Below, one piece after another: positions 1 through 8,652 of a stretch of 24,231 nt of DNA; position 1 is the stretch's first letter, and each line of letters begins with the position of its first letter. A program made the translations under genes and the position numbers. Below the pieces are notes generated by a model. That model saw only the letters and a list, made by a program, of their open reading frames with translations. It did no database searches and was not told the origin of the DNA. Source of the DNA: Bacteroidota bacterium. Lineage in GTDB: Bacteria > Bacteroidota > Bacteroidia > Bacteroidales > WCHB1-69. Where the stretch lies: the NCBI GenBank assembly GCA_023413895.1, contig JAEZOU010000083.1, positions 1 through 24,231 on the forward strand, given 5' to 3'.

Positions 1-1459
1 AGGCTTCGATATATAATTGTGGTAAATTGGGATCTAAAGTTACTACATTGAACACGATACATTTTTCAGGAAGCGAGTCTTGAAGTTTTGTAAAAACAGT
101 AGCGTTCCATTTCATAGCTTGATGTAAGTAGAAGTGGTTAGTATGAAATATTCTTAATCGAGGAATATTTAGCATATAAAGTGCTGAAAAAAGAAGGAAA
201 ATTCCACCAATAATAGTGTAAATTTTTCTGTTTTTAATAATTACAAGAACTTTTCGAAAAATTAGGTCTATAAAAGCACCGATGCTTGCAAACCAAATTA
301 AACTGACGATGAAGGGATAAGTAACCATTTTAGTTTTTGCAAGCGAGAAAAAGAGATAAACGAAAATTAATGTGGTAAGCAGAGTTATTTTATGAGAGTA
401 TTTCTTTAATGAGAGTACTAGTGTAATTAGACCTATGAATAGAATTATGTAAGTGATAATTTGCTTGGGGCCAATAGGCGAGATAGAGGAAAGTGATAAA
501 AAGCCGAAGAAGATGTGAGGTAGTGTACGGAGATAAAAGGTAGTTGGGTGAGCGTGTTCTTCAACGGGGGAGTGGAGGTGCTGAAAATTGTATTCATGTT
601 CTACTTTGGCCATTTCTGGAAATTGTACAAATGTGTAGATTTGCCATGGAACGACAAGGGTTGTTGTAATGAGAATTGCTAAAGCAAAATGATTGATTTT
701 CCACTCTTTAATATTAAATTTATATTCAGAAAGGAGATAAATGCCCCACACAAAATAGAGAAGTAAGCCTGTAAGCCATTTAGTAAGTACAGCACCTCCA
801 CAAAAGATTGCTGCAATTATGATCCATTTGAGTTTTCTGCCACTATGGATATATTCTATCCAAGCCCATAGGGAAGTTGTTACATAGAAGAAAAAACAAA
901 CATCGTTATGATCAATTTCGCCCTTTCCACTTACTAAGTTAAGTAGAAACCATGAGAACGTGATTGCAATGGCAGAAAAGTAGCCTTTTTGAGAGTCAGT
1001 AAGCAAAGATACTATTCTGTGGGTAATGGGAATGGCAAGTGTTGCCATTATAATGCTCGGAATACGAAGCGTAAATGTACTAACACCGAAAATTTTGAAA
1101 CAGAGGGCAATCTGCCAAATGAATAGGGGTTGTTTGTGAAGCCAAATATGCGCTGAAGTCCAGTTCAGATAGTTATTTTCAGGAACGATAGCCTCTTTGT
1201 ATAGTTTTGGAAAGAGAAAATTATCTTTGGTGTTTAAAGCCACTAATGCGTGGAATTTTTCGTCCCAAAGGTTGAGATATGGGTCTAAAAGTGCGCCGAA
1301 AATAAAAAGGGAAGCCCCACACAGTGTTAAACTGAGTAGGGCGAGTTTATCTTTTTTTCTAAAATATGCTAGTATAGAGAAACAGAAAAAAAGGAATCCT
1401 ATGCCTAACCAAGCATATTGATGTACTTCAAAACCATTTAATCCCAAGAAAGAGAGCAT
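1..1459 (-). CDS. GT-C fold membrane glycosyltransferase (ArnT/PMT-like), partial at left edge
   Basis: Reading the minus strand from an ATG at 1459 gives an open frame that stays open to base 1, about 486 residues with the C-terminus missing. The protein is very hydrophobic with many membrane-spanning segments. Early in the first periplasmic loop it has LDPYLNLWDEKFHALVALN; an acidic Asp-Glu pair in this loop is typical of GT-C enzymes that move sugars from polyprenyl-phosphate donors (ArnT, protein mannosyltransferases, family GT39/GT83). It then reads SAHIWLHKQPLFIWQIALC, also typical of the family (HKPPLxxW). The likely role is adding a sugar or aminosugar to lipid A or another envelope acceptor on the periplasmic face. 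The start lies 4 bp after the dsbD stop, so it is probably translated from the same message. Substrate cannot be told from sequence. Family call fairly sure; exact activity not. Confidence 0.8.
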   Translation of the reverse strand, partial: MLSFLGLNGFEVHQYAWLGIGFLFFCFSILAYFRKKDKLALLSLTLCGASLFIFGALLDPYLNLWDEKFHALVALNTKDNFLFPKLYKEAIVPENNYLNWTSAHIWLHKQPLFIWQIALCFKIFGVSTFTLRIPSIIMATLAIPITHRIVSLLTDSQKGYFSAIAITFSWFLLNLVSGKGEIDHNDVCFFFYVTTSLWAWIEYIHSGRKLKWIIIAAIFCGGAVLTKWLTGLLLYFVWGIYLLSEYKFNIKEWKINHFALAILITTTLVVPWQIYTFVQFPEMAKVEHEYNFQHLHSPVEEHAHPTTFYLRTLPHIFFGFLSLSSISPIGPKQIITYIILFIGLITLVLSLKKYSHKITLLTTLIFVYLFFSLAKTKMVTYPFIVSLIWFASIGAFIDLIFRKVLVIIKNRKIYTIIGGIFLLFSALYMLNIPRLRIFHTNHFYLHQAMKWNATVFTKLQDSLPEKCIVFNVVTLDPNLPQLYIEA

Positions 1460-1463
1460 TCAT

Positions 1464-3527
1464 CTATTCTTTATTGTGTTTTTTCTTGAATGCTGCAATT
1501 CCTTCATCTAAGAATTTGAGGTAGTTGTCAACGTTGAGTTCGTAAGCGATAGGGCCTGCCAATACGCTTCCGTCGTGGTCAACGATGAGGTAAGTAGGTT
1601 GTGAGTTTACACTATATTTGGTGTTAGAGATGAAGTAGTTTTTCTTTCCTAATTTAGTGATAGGTTCATTATCTTTATCCAAGATTTGGTCTTCTTCATC
1701 TAAAACTACAATTTTATCATCAACATACAAAGCGGAAAGAATGAGTTCATTTTTGAATCTTTCTTGCACGCGAGGGTCAATCCAAACCGCATTTTCTACG
1801 TTACGGCAGTTGGTGCAGCCGTGCCCTGTAAAGTCGATGAATAAAGGTTTGTCTGCAGCTTTAGCTACGCGCAAGGCTTGGTCATAGTCGAAATAACCTT
1901 TGAGTCCGAAAGGAAGATGCAATGTTTCAGCATATTTGGGAGCTTCCAATCCAGCATCGTTTTGTGTTGCGTCTGATAAACTGATGGTTTTTCCGTTGTT
2001 TACTTCGTTACGGATAATAGCATTAACATCGAAATCCTGAGTGGTCATTGGAGGCATCCAACCTGAGAGTGCTTTCAATGGTGCACCAAACATTCCAGGA
2101 ATTAGGTAAACGACAAAAGTGAATACAAAAATCGCTAACATATATCTAATCCAGCTATGTTGAACAGGCATTTCATCATCGTGTGGAAAGCGTATTTTTC
2201 CGATGAGGTAGAAACCAAGCATACTAAAGATTACAATCCAGAATGCAAGATAAACTTCGCGGTCTAGGATTCCCCAGTGGTAGGTTTGATCAGGAACATT
2301 GATAAATTTCAGTGCAAATGCCAATTCTACAAAAGCTAAAATAACTTTGAGTGTATTCATCCATCCACCAGATTTTGGAAGAGTTTTTAGCATACTTGGG
2401 AAAAATGCAAAGAAAGTAAATGGAACAGCAATTCCCAATGAGAAACCCAACATACCAATAATAGGTTTGAGGAAAGAGCCGTCAGCAGAACCTAATGCTA
2501 CGGCACCCGCAATAGGAAGTGTACAGGAGAAAGATACTAATACTAAAGTTAATGCCATGAAGAAAACTCCGATGATACCGCCCTTGCTTTTGTTTTTTGC
2601 CGATTTATTTACCCAACTGCTTGGAAGGGTAATTTCGAAATATCCTAACAATGAGATGGCAAAGATGATGAAAATAATTGCAAATAGAATATTTGGTAAC
2701 CAGTGTGTTGAGAGCATATTGGCAAATTCAGGTCCAAAGATGGCTGATAGAATGATACCGAAAAGAAGGAAAATCACAACGATAGAACCACCAAATACTA
2801 AAGCATAAAGTTTGGCTTTTTCTTGCATTTTTACAAAGTATGAAACAGTCATTGGTATCATAGGGAAAACGCAAGGCATCAGCAAACCTACCAATCCACC
2901 AAGGAAAGCCGCTAAGAAAAATTTCAACATAGATTCTTCTTCCTCATTAGTTGTTTCGGTTGTTTCTGTTTCAGCCGCTTTCAAAATGGTATCTTGTTGG
3001 GTTGATTCTTGTGCAACTACAGCAGGAACAGTATCCTCCTCAATAACCGTAATTGCAAGATTTTCAAAACCATCAACAGTAAAAGAAAATTTATCGTCAA
3101 TTGGAACACAACGCCCTTCAATGCAAGCTTGTCCGCTGAATTCTCCTTTTACTACAAAAGGTTCAGCATTTTGTACTTTAATTTTTTGCTTGAAAGTGAC
3201 TTTTTTCTCAAAGTAGAGAGAAGTGTCATCAAAAATAGAGTCATAAAATGAAATGGGTTTGGGTTCCCAAACATTGCCAATACGTTTGTAGTCTTTGGAG
3301 GATTTAAATTCAAAAACTAACGGGTTTTCCATTCCTTTGTGACTTTGTGCATAAAGGTGCCAATGAGGTTCAATAGTGGCTACAAATTGTAATTCAGCTA
3401 TAGAATCATTGACTTTTACTGTGTTAAATTTCCACTTAACAGGATTTGAAATTTGACCATGGAGTGGTAGAACTCCTCCAATGGCAATAATCATAAAGGT
3501 AAAGATAGTGAGAATAAACTTTTTCAT
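1464..3527 (-). CDS. dsbD: Thiol:disulfide interchange protein DsbD
   Basis: 687 residues. DsbD carries electrons from cytoplasmic thioredoxin across the inner membrane to keep periplasmic thiols reduced (DsbC-type isomerases, cytochrome c maturation). All three domains are present with their cysteine pairs: a signal peptide (1-25) and N-terminal alpha domain with C135/C140 (ACIEGRCVPI); a central multi-span domain starting near residue 200 with C219 (LMPCVFPMIPMT) and C335 (VSFSCTLPIAG); and a C-terminal thioredoxin-like domain with C571-T-N-C574 (GHGCTNCRNVE). Length is somewhat above the roughly 565 residues of the E. coli protein, partly from an acidic Thr/Glu-rich linker at about 165-200. 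It follows the GH3-beta-lactamase gene by 40 bp and precedes the GT-C gene by 4 bp. A -7-like element in the 40-bp gap could give it its own promoter. Confidence 0.95.
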   Translation of the reverse strand: MKKFILTIFTFMIIAIGGVLPLHGQISNPVKWKFNTVKVNDSIAELQFVATIEPHWHLYAQSHKGMENPLVFEFKSSKDYKRIGNVWEPKPISFYDSIFDDTSLYFEKKVTFKQKIKVQNAEPFVVKGEFSGQACIEGRCVPIDDKFSFTVDGFENLAITVIEEDTVPAVVAQESTQQDTILKAAETETTETTNEEEESMLKFFLAAFLGGLVGLLMPCVFPMIPMTVSYFVKMQEKAKLYALVFGGSIVVIFLLFGIILSAIFGPEFANMLSTHWLPNILFAIIFIIFAISLLGYFEITLPSSWVNKSAKNKSKGGIIGVFFMALTLVLVSFSCTLPIAGAVALGSADGSFLKPIIGMLGFSLGIAVPFTFFAFFPSMLKTLPKSGGWMNTLKVILAFVELAFALKFINVPDQTYHWGILDREVYLAFWIVIFSMLGFYLIGKIRFPHDDEMPVQHSWIRYMLAIFVFTFVVYLIPGMFGAPLKALSGWMPPMTTQDFDVNAIIRNEVNNGKTISLSDATQNDAGLEAPKYAETLHLPFGLKGYFDYDQALRVAKAADKPLFIDFTGHGCTNCRNVENAVWIDPRVQERFKNELILSALYVDDKIVVLDEEDQILDKDNEPITKLGKKNYFISNTKYSVNSQPTYLIVDHDGSVLAGPIAYELNVDNYLKFLDEGIAAFKKKHNKE

Positions 3528-3549
3528 ATAATTATATTGTTAATGTCTG

Positions 3550-3557
3550 CAAAAATA
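3550..3557 (-). promoter_or_regulatory. Candidate -7 element (TATTTTTG) upstream of dsbD
   Basis: On the minus strand the gap between the GH3 gene and dsbD contains TATTTTTG, matching the Bacteroidota -7 consensus TAnnTTTG, 22 bases before the dsbD ATG. I see no clear TTTG at the -33 position, and such AT-rich matches occur by chance, so this is only a possible internal promoter. Confidence 0.3.
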
Positions 3558-3567
3558 TATATTTTTT

Positions 3568-6480
3568 TTACTCTTTCGATATTTTGTTTAATCCTTCATA
3601 TATTTTTTCATGTAGAATAAGTCTTATCTTGCTTTTTGATAGGTTGTTAGGTTCTGTGTTTGGGTGGACTCTATTGGAGAGGAAGATAAAAATAAGTTGG
3701 TTTGCAGGGTCGCACCAAAAAACAGTCCCTGTAAATCCTTGGTGTCCGTAAGTGGTTTTATCAGCTTGAGAAGGAATAATTCCGCTTTCGCGATCGAAAT
3801 CGGGAGTAAAAAATCCTAGTGTTCTGCGATTGCAATTGTGCATAGAATAGGTTTGGGTGAATTTCTTGACGGTACTTTCTTTGAGCAATCGTTTGCCACC
3901 GAAAGTTCCATTCTGCATAAGCATAACCGATATTTTTGCAATCTCTTCGGCAGTGGAGAAAAGTCCTGCGTTTCCGCAAACGCCTCTACTCAAAGCCGCA
4001 AGTTGGTCGTGAACATAGCCTTGAACCACCTGGTTGCGGAAGGTTTTGTCGTTTTCTGTAGGTGCAATCTGTGCGCTATCGATTCCATGTTGCAACGGAT
4101 TAAAACAGGTGTACTCTAATCCCATCGGAATATAGAAGTTGTTTTCAACATATTCACTCAAACTTTCTCCTGTAATTTGTTCAACGATTTTCTGCAAATA
4201 GTAAAATCCTAAATCGCTATAAACATATTTTTTCGCATTGAGTTTAGAGTTTTTGATACGCTCAGCAATCCGTTTTTGGTAAGCGGGCTTGAGATATAAG
4301 TTATGGGCAATTTCGATGGAAAACTCTTCAGAGTAGATGTCGTTTAAGTATTCGTAGCGATTGCTATCAAGGGTTAGAGCTTGGTGGAAGGAAATAAAGG
4401 CAGGCAGTCCAGAGGTGTGTGTAAGCAGTTCGGCAATGGTAATGTTCTGCTTGTTGCTATTTTTGAGTTCTGGAAGATATTTGGAAATATGGTCGTGAAG
4501 TTCGTATCGGTTTTCTTCATAAAGTTTCATCATTGCTAAAGTGGTTGCCAAAGATTTTGTTACCGATGCCATATCGTAGAGGGTTTGGTCTGTCACGGGA
4601 TGATTTTTTTCATAATGAGTATATCCGTAGTTCCTTTGGAAGATGATTTCTCCATTTCTCAATGCCATTACCTGACAGCCGGGATAAATTTTCTGTTCAA
4701 TTCCAGCTTGAGCAATAGAGTCAATTTCTTTTTCAATTTCCGATGGTAAACGGAAAGATGCCGTAGTGAGTGTGGGGAGAGAGGGTTTTGTAATTCCGCT
4801 TCCAACAGGGAAAGTTCCACTGCTTACTGGAAGCTTCCCTTCAAATGGAATATGACCGTAAAGTGCATCTATTACAGATGTTATAGTGTTGTAGTTTTCC
4901 TGATATGCTACTATAATTCCTTTTAATTGGGTAATATTAGAGAAAGATTCTAAAATGTATGGATTGCCAAATATAGCAAGAAATGTGTTTTTTTGAGTTG
5001 CCAATTTTCGAATAAGTTCAATGCTGCTTGTGGTTACGCCATAGTTGCGTTTGGGAAGTTGGCGAGTGTTTGTTAAAGCAACGATAATATTGTCATATTC
5101 TTGAATTTTGTTGAGTATTTCTAGCTGATTTTTAGCAGTTACCTCTTTATTGATAAAAAATAGAGGGATTTCGTAAAGTGATGATAATGAGTTATATTCT
5201 GTTTTGCTATTTTCGTCACCAATAAGAACGATGCAGTTTTTTTGTTCTTTTTTGAAAGGAAGATATTCTTCTCCTTTGAGTAGTGTGAGAGCGTGTTTTT
5301 CTATTTCTGTAATAATTTTTTTAGCATTGTAGTTGTTGAGGTGCTTGTAGAGATTATGTGTTGATAAAGGGGAGTTTTGATGAATGCCCATTTTCTCCTT
5401 CATGGTAAGTATGCGAAGGCATTTCTCGTTAATTTGTTGCTCGGTTATTCTTCCCTCATCAATCGCTTTTTTTATGGCCGGAATGACAATAGAGAGTTGG
5501 TCAGGAAGAAGGAGAAGATCGTTACCAGCAAGCAAGGCGCGAATTTCAGCTTCCCCATCTGTAGGAAAATGTTTTCTTAATCCATCCATCTCCATTCCAT
5601 CTGTAATTACCAATCCTTTATATCCCATTTCATTTTTTAGTAAATCGGTAATGATAGGTTTAGAGATTAAGGCTATAGAATTTGTTTCATTGTCTAAAGC
5701 TGGAACATTCAATGGAGAAACCATCACCATATTAACCTCTTTTGAGAATAGTTTTTTGTATGGATATAGCTCTAAATCAAGTAATTGTTCTTTGCTTTTG
5801 CGAATAATTGGAAGGGCTAAATGTGAATCTACGTCAGTATCTCCGTGTCCTGGGAAGTGTTTTATACAGCCCCAAACGCCCTGCGATTGCATTCCACTAA
5901 GGTACATCCAACTTTTTCGTGCAACTTTATCTTTGTCTTCGCCAAAGGAGCGAAAATTAATGACGGGATTGTTTTTGTTGTTGTTAACATCTATTACAGG
6001 CGCATAGTTGAGGTGAATTCCTAATCTTTTGCATTGGCGTGCAATCTCTTCGCCCATTTGGAAGATTAAGCTATCGTATTTTTCATCTAATGCTCCTAAA
6101 GTCATCGCGCGCGGAAATGCCAAAGTGCTGTCCAAACGCATTGCAACGCCCCATTCTGCATCCATCGAAACTACTAAAGGAATTTTACTTACGGCTTGGA
6201 TACGGTTAGTCAATTCCAATTCACGCATCGGCCCCCCCTGAAAAAAACATACGCCTCCTGGTTGGAAAGTTTCAATTTCGGAAATGATTTTCTGGTTATA
6301 CGTTTCATCAAAATTGGAGTGGATTCTAATAATACACAACTGTGCAATCTTCTCTTCCAAACTCATTTGTTGAAGTTGATGATGTGCCCAAGAAACTCTT
6401 TTTTGCGGATCTGTATTGGAACAGAATGTTGTAAATGTAATTGTTGTAAGAAATATAAGGGTAAAAATTCTTTTCAGCAT
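3568..6480 (-). CDS. Two-domain envelope protein: GH3 (NagZ-like) N-acetylhexosaminidase fused to a class C beta-lactamase-like domain
   Basis: 970 residues with a signal peptide (about 1-20; C20 could be a weak lipobox Cys). Residues 30-370 are a GH3 domain of the NagZ type: KHFPGHGDTDVDSH at 207-220 carries the Asp218/His220 dyad that acts as general acid/base, and VITDGMEMDG supplies nucleophile Asp294. NagZ-type enzymes remove N-acetylglucosamine from peptidoglycan fragments. Residues 400-560 form the usual GH3 second domain. Residues 580-970 are a serine beta-lactamase/AmpC-like domain with S639-V-T-K642 (SxxK), Y754-S-D and H913-Q-G in the KTG position, so the serine-hydrolase set is complete. 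Such fusions are known in Bacteroidota; the second domain is more likely an esterase or D,D-peptidase acting on cell wall than a resistance enzyme. The gene starts 12 bp after the S46 stop, in the same operon. A periplasmic location is implied, whereas E. coli NagZ is cytoplasmic. Confidence 0.9.
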   Translation of the reverse strand: MLKRIFTLIFLTTITFTTFCSNTDPQKRVSWAHHQLQQMSLEEKIAQLCIIRIHSNFDETYNQKIISEIETFQPGGVCFFQGGPMRELELTNRIQAVSKIPLVVSMDAEWGVAMRLDSTLAFPRAMTLGALDEKYDSLIFQMGEEIARQCKRLGIHLNYAPVIDVNNNKNNPVINFRSFGEDKDKVARKSWMYLSGMQSQGVWGCIKHFPGHGDTDVDSHLALPIIRKSKEQLLDLELYPYKKLFSKEVNMVMVSPLNVPALDNETNSIALISKPIITDLLKNEMGYKGLVITDGMEMDGLRKHFPTDGEAEIRALLAGNDLLLLPDQLSIVIPAIKKAIDEGRITEQQINEKCLRILTMKEKMGIHQNSPLSTHNLYKHLNNYNAKKIITEIEKHALTLLKGEEYLPFKKEQKNCIVLIGDENSKTEYNSLSSLYEIPLFFINKEVTAKNQLEILNKIQEYDNIIVALTNTRQLPKRNYGVTTSSIELIRKLATQKNTFLAIFGNPYILESFSNITQLKGIIVAYQENYNTITSVIDALYGHIPFEGKLPVSSGTFPVGSGITKPSLPTLTTASFRLPSEIEKEIDSIAQAGIEQKIYPGCQVMALRNGEIIFQRNYGYTHYEKNHPVTDQTLYDMASVTKSLATTLAMMKLYEENRYELHDHISKYLPELKNSNKQNITIAELLTHTSGLPAFISFHQALTLDSNRYEYLNDIYSEEFSIEIAHNLYLKPAYQKRIAERIKNSKLNAKKYVYSDLGFYYLQKIVEQITGESLSEYVENNFYIPMGLEYTCFNPLQHGIDSAQIAPTENDKTFRNQVVQGYVHDQLAALSRGVCGNAGLFSTAEEIAKISVMLMQNGTFGGKRLLKESTVKKFTQTYSMHNCNRRTLGFFTPDFDRESGIIPSQADKTTYGHQGFTGTVFWCDPANQLIFIFLSNRVHPNTEPNNLSKSKIRLILHEKIYEGLNKISKE

Positions 6481-6492
6481 TGTGTCTCTTTG

Positions 6493-8652
6493 TTAATTGA
6501 TAATGGTCATCTCTTTGAGTAGCGAACCTGCTTCTGCATATTTATCGATTAGAAATAGTATATATCTCATATCTACGCAAACGGTTCTTTGTAGCAACGT
6601 ATTATAAGCAATGTTATTGCCTAAAGCTTCACGATTTCCATCGAATGCGCAGCCAATAATTTCTCCATTTCTATTAAGAATTGCACTGCCCGAGCAGCCT
6701 ATTGAGTAGTCGTTATTGGTGATAAAGCAGATAGGTAAAAATCCATCAATATCGTAATTACCAAAATCTTTATGCTCAAACATCTCTTTCAATCTATCTG
6801 GAATCGAAAATTCGGGGTCATCAATTTTTATTTTTTCCATAATTCCTTTGTGAGAACTGATAAAACTGTACCTGATAGCATCTTTAGGTTCATAACCGCA
6901 GACTTTCCCGTAGTTGTATCGTAAGGTTCCATTAGCTTCTGGATAGAGTTCAAATTTGTAGCTATTGCTAAGTTCTTTTAAGGCCGAATGGTATAGCTTT
7001 TGTGGTTCAATAAGTTGTTGAGTATATTGTTTTAATGGTTTTTCTCCTAATTTTATGGTGTTAACAATGGCATAAAAATATCGTACTAATGGGTCTTCCG
7101 AGAAATCTAATGAAGAGTTTCTTTTTAAGAATTTTTGGAAATTTTTTTCTGTAGAAAAGATCGATTGGTTGACAACTGCTTTGGCAAATGCAGACACATC
7201 TCCCGCATAATACTTAGTAATATATTGGTAGATTTGTGGACGGAGATTTTCAGGAAGTTTTTTCCATAATTCGAAGTGGGAGGTAATGATTTTAACCTCT
7301 AAATCGGCATTGAGATGATGGGTAAACTGTCGGTATTTCCCTAGAAGTTGCTCAATTTCAGATGAATTGTATTTTCGTTTTCCTTTATGTGGACGACATT
7401 CCTGCAAGTGGTATGGAAGCATCATCGTTTTGGACGTAAGTAGAGAGATGTTGCCGAACCAGTAACAGTTGACCAAGTCGCCATCTAATTTTTTACAAAT
7501 CGAATCAATATTGGCAAACATTTGGCCATATTTGGAATTTAGTGCGCTATCTGCGGATAACCATTGATTGATAATTTTCTCTAAATTTTGTTTGTTTTGT
7601 AGTACATTTATATCATTCAAAATGCTATTCTCTCCTTTGATATGTTTGTTATAATTAGCAAATTGAGTATAAGTGGATCCATAACCTAATTTAATATTTT
7701 CATCTTTAAATATGGCTTGGCGGATAGGAGGGAGAATTATGTTTAGAGCATTGTAATAAGCAGGATTTATTTTGTGAATTAGGTTGTTGATTTCAAAAGA
7801 GGTTTTATAGCGTTGGGTAGTTGTTGGGAAACCTAAATAGAAGGTAAAGTCATCTTCCATAAGTCCTTGTATATTAATAGGAAGTGCATATTTTGATTCT
7901 ATAGGAATGTTGAGAGAGTCATATTCTGCAATTGTACTATCAGGAGCCATATATATGCGAAACAAACTGAAGTCAGCAGCATATTGAGCCCACGACCAGC
8001 TATCTTGGTCGCCGCCAAATTGTGCTACATTTTGAGGTGGTACACCTACCAATCTAACATCTTTATAGGTTTGATATGCAAATAGATAATATTCAATACC
8101 ATTAAAAAAGGGTTTGATAGAAACGTTATATTTTCTATCTCGTTCTCTTTTTTCCTTTAAAAGTTGGATATTGTTTTCAATCCATTTTTCGCGCATTAGT
8201 GGGGTGGCATTTGGTGGTATTTTGCCAAGAATTTCCTGCGTAACATTTTCAACACTAATAATAAATGTCGCTGTCAAACCAGGACAAGGTAGTTCAGATT
8301 TCCTCTCTTTAGCCCAAAATCCATCTTTAAGGTAGTTTTGATCTGTAGATGAGTGATGAATAATAAAATTGTAAGCATTTGTGTAGCTAGTAAGTAGTAA
8401 GCCCTCTTTAGAAATGATAGCTCCAGAGCCATTGTTATCTCCTAACATTACGATAGCATCTTTTATGGAGGGAGTTTCTGTGCTGTAAAGTTGATCTTTT
8501 GTCAGCCGAAGTCCCATTATTCTCATCTTATCATAGTTAAAATCCTTCTGAAAGAAAGGCAACCATAATCCTTCATCGGGAGTAATCGCAAAACTACTTC
8601 CCAACGAGAATGTAATAAGAAAGAGAAGAAGTAATTTAAATTTCACTGACAT
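6493..8652 (-). CDS. S46-family (DPP7/DPP11-like) protein, probable catalytically dead peptidase
   Basis: 719 residues with signal peptide (1-21), the normal length for S46 dipeptidyl-peptidases, which clip dipeptides from periplasmic peptides. Family hallmarks are clear: HHSSTDQNYLKDGFWAKERK (99-118), FGGDQDSWSW then ADFSLFRIY with the catalytic Asp at D227, GCSGSAILNRNGE with the Ser at S654, and LQRTVCVDMRYILFLIDKYA near the end. However, the His motif, TNHHCG in active members, reads T88-S-Y-T-N-A here, so the catalytic His is Thr91 and the following Cys is Asn. The nearby aromatic/Arg-His stretch before D227 has also changed (WAQYAADFS). Gly672 sits where DPP7 has Gly and DPP11 has Arg. 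I infer a pseudo-peptidase that may bind peptides or scaffold. Its ATG overlaps the stop of the upstream subtilase gene (TAATG), suggesting translational coupling. Confidence 0.9.
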   Translation of the reverse strand: MSVKFKLLLLFLITFSLGSSFAITPDEGLWLPFFQKDFNYDKMRIMGLRLTKDQLYSTETPSIKDAIVMLGDNNGSGAIISKEGLLLTSYTNAYNFIIHHSSTDQNYLKDGFWAKERKSELPCPGLTATFIISVENVTQEILGKIPPNATPLMREKWIENNIQLLKEKRERDRKYNVSIKPFFNGIEYYLFAYQTYKDVRLVGVPPQNVAQFGGDQDSWSWAQYAADFSLFRIYMAPDSTIAEYDSLNIPIESKYALPINIQGLMEDDFTFYLGFPTTTQRYKTSFEINNLIHKINPAYYNALNIILPPIRQAIFKDENIKLGYGSTYTQFANYNKHIKGENSILNDINVLQNKQNLEKIINQWLSADSALNSKYGQMFANIDSICKKLDGDLVNCYWFGNISLLTSKTMMLPYHLQECRPHKGKRKYNSSEIEQLLGKYRQFTHHLNADLEVKIITSHFELWKKLPENLRPQIYQYITKYYAGDVSAFAKAVVNQSIFSTEKNFQKFLKRNSSLDFSEDPLVRYFYAIVNTIKLGEKPLKQYTQQLIEPQKLYHSALKELSNSYKFELYPEANGTLRYNYGKVCGYEPKDAIRYSFISSHKGIMEKIKIDDPEFSIPDRLKEMFEHKDFGNYDIDGFLPICFITNNDYSIGCSGSAILNRNGEIIGCAFDGNREALGNNIAYNTLLQRTVCVDMRYILFLIDKYAEAGSLLKEMTIIN

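Noticed and set aside
2299..2808. 169-codon plus-strand open frame inside dsbD
   Set aside because: It is antisense to the membrane domain of dsbD, which has all its cysteines and a continuous frame; the plus-strand product has no recognisable features.
5384..6007. 207-codon plus-strand open frame inside the GH3 gene
   Set aside because: It is a shadow of the GH3 catalytic domain, whose conserved motifs lie exactly on the other strand; no start context or homology is apparent.
3568..6480. Antibiotic-resistance beta-lactamase
   Set aside because: The domain is of the broad AmpC/esterase/D,D-peptidase class and fused to a wall glycosidase; sequence gives no support for drug hydrolysis as the main role.
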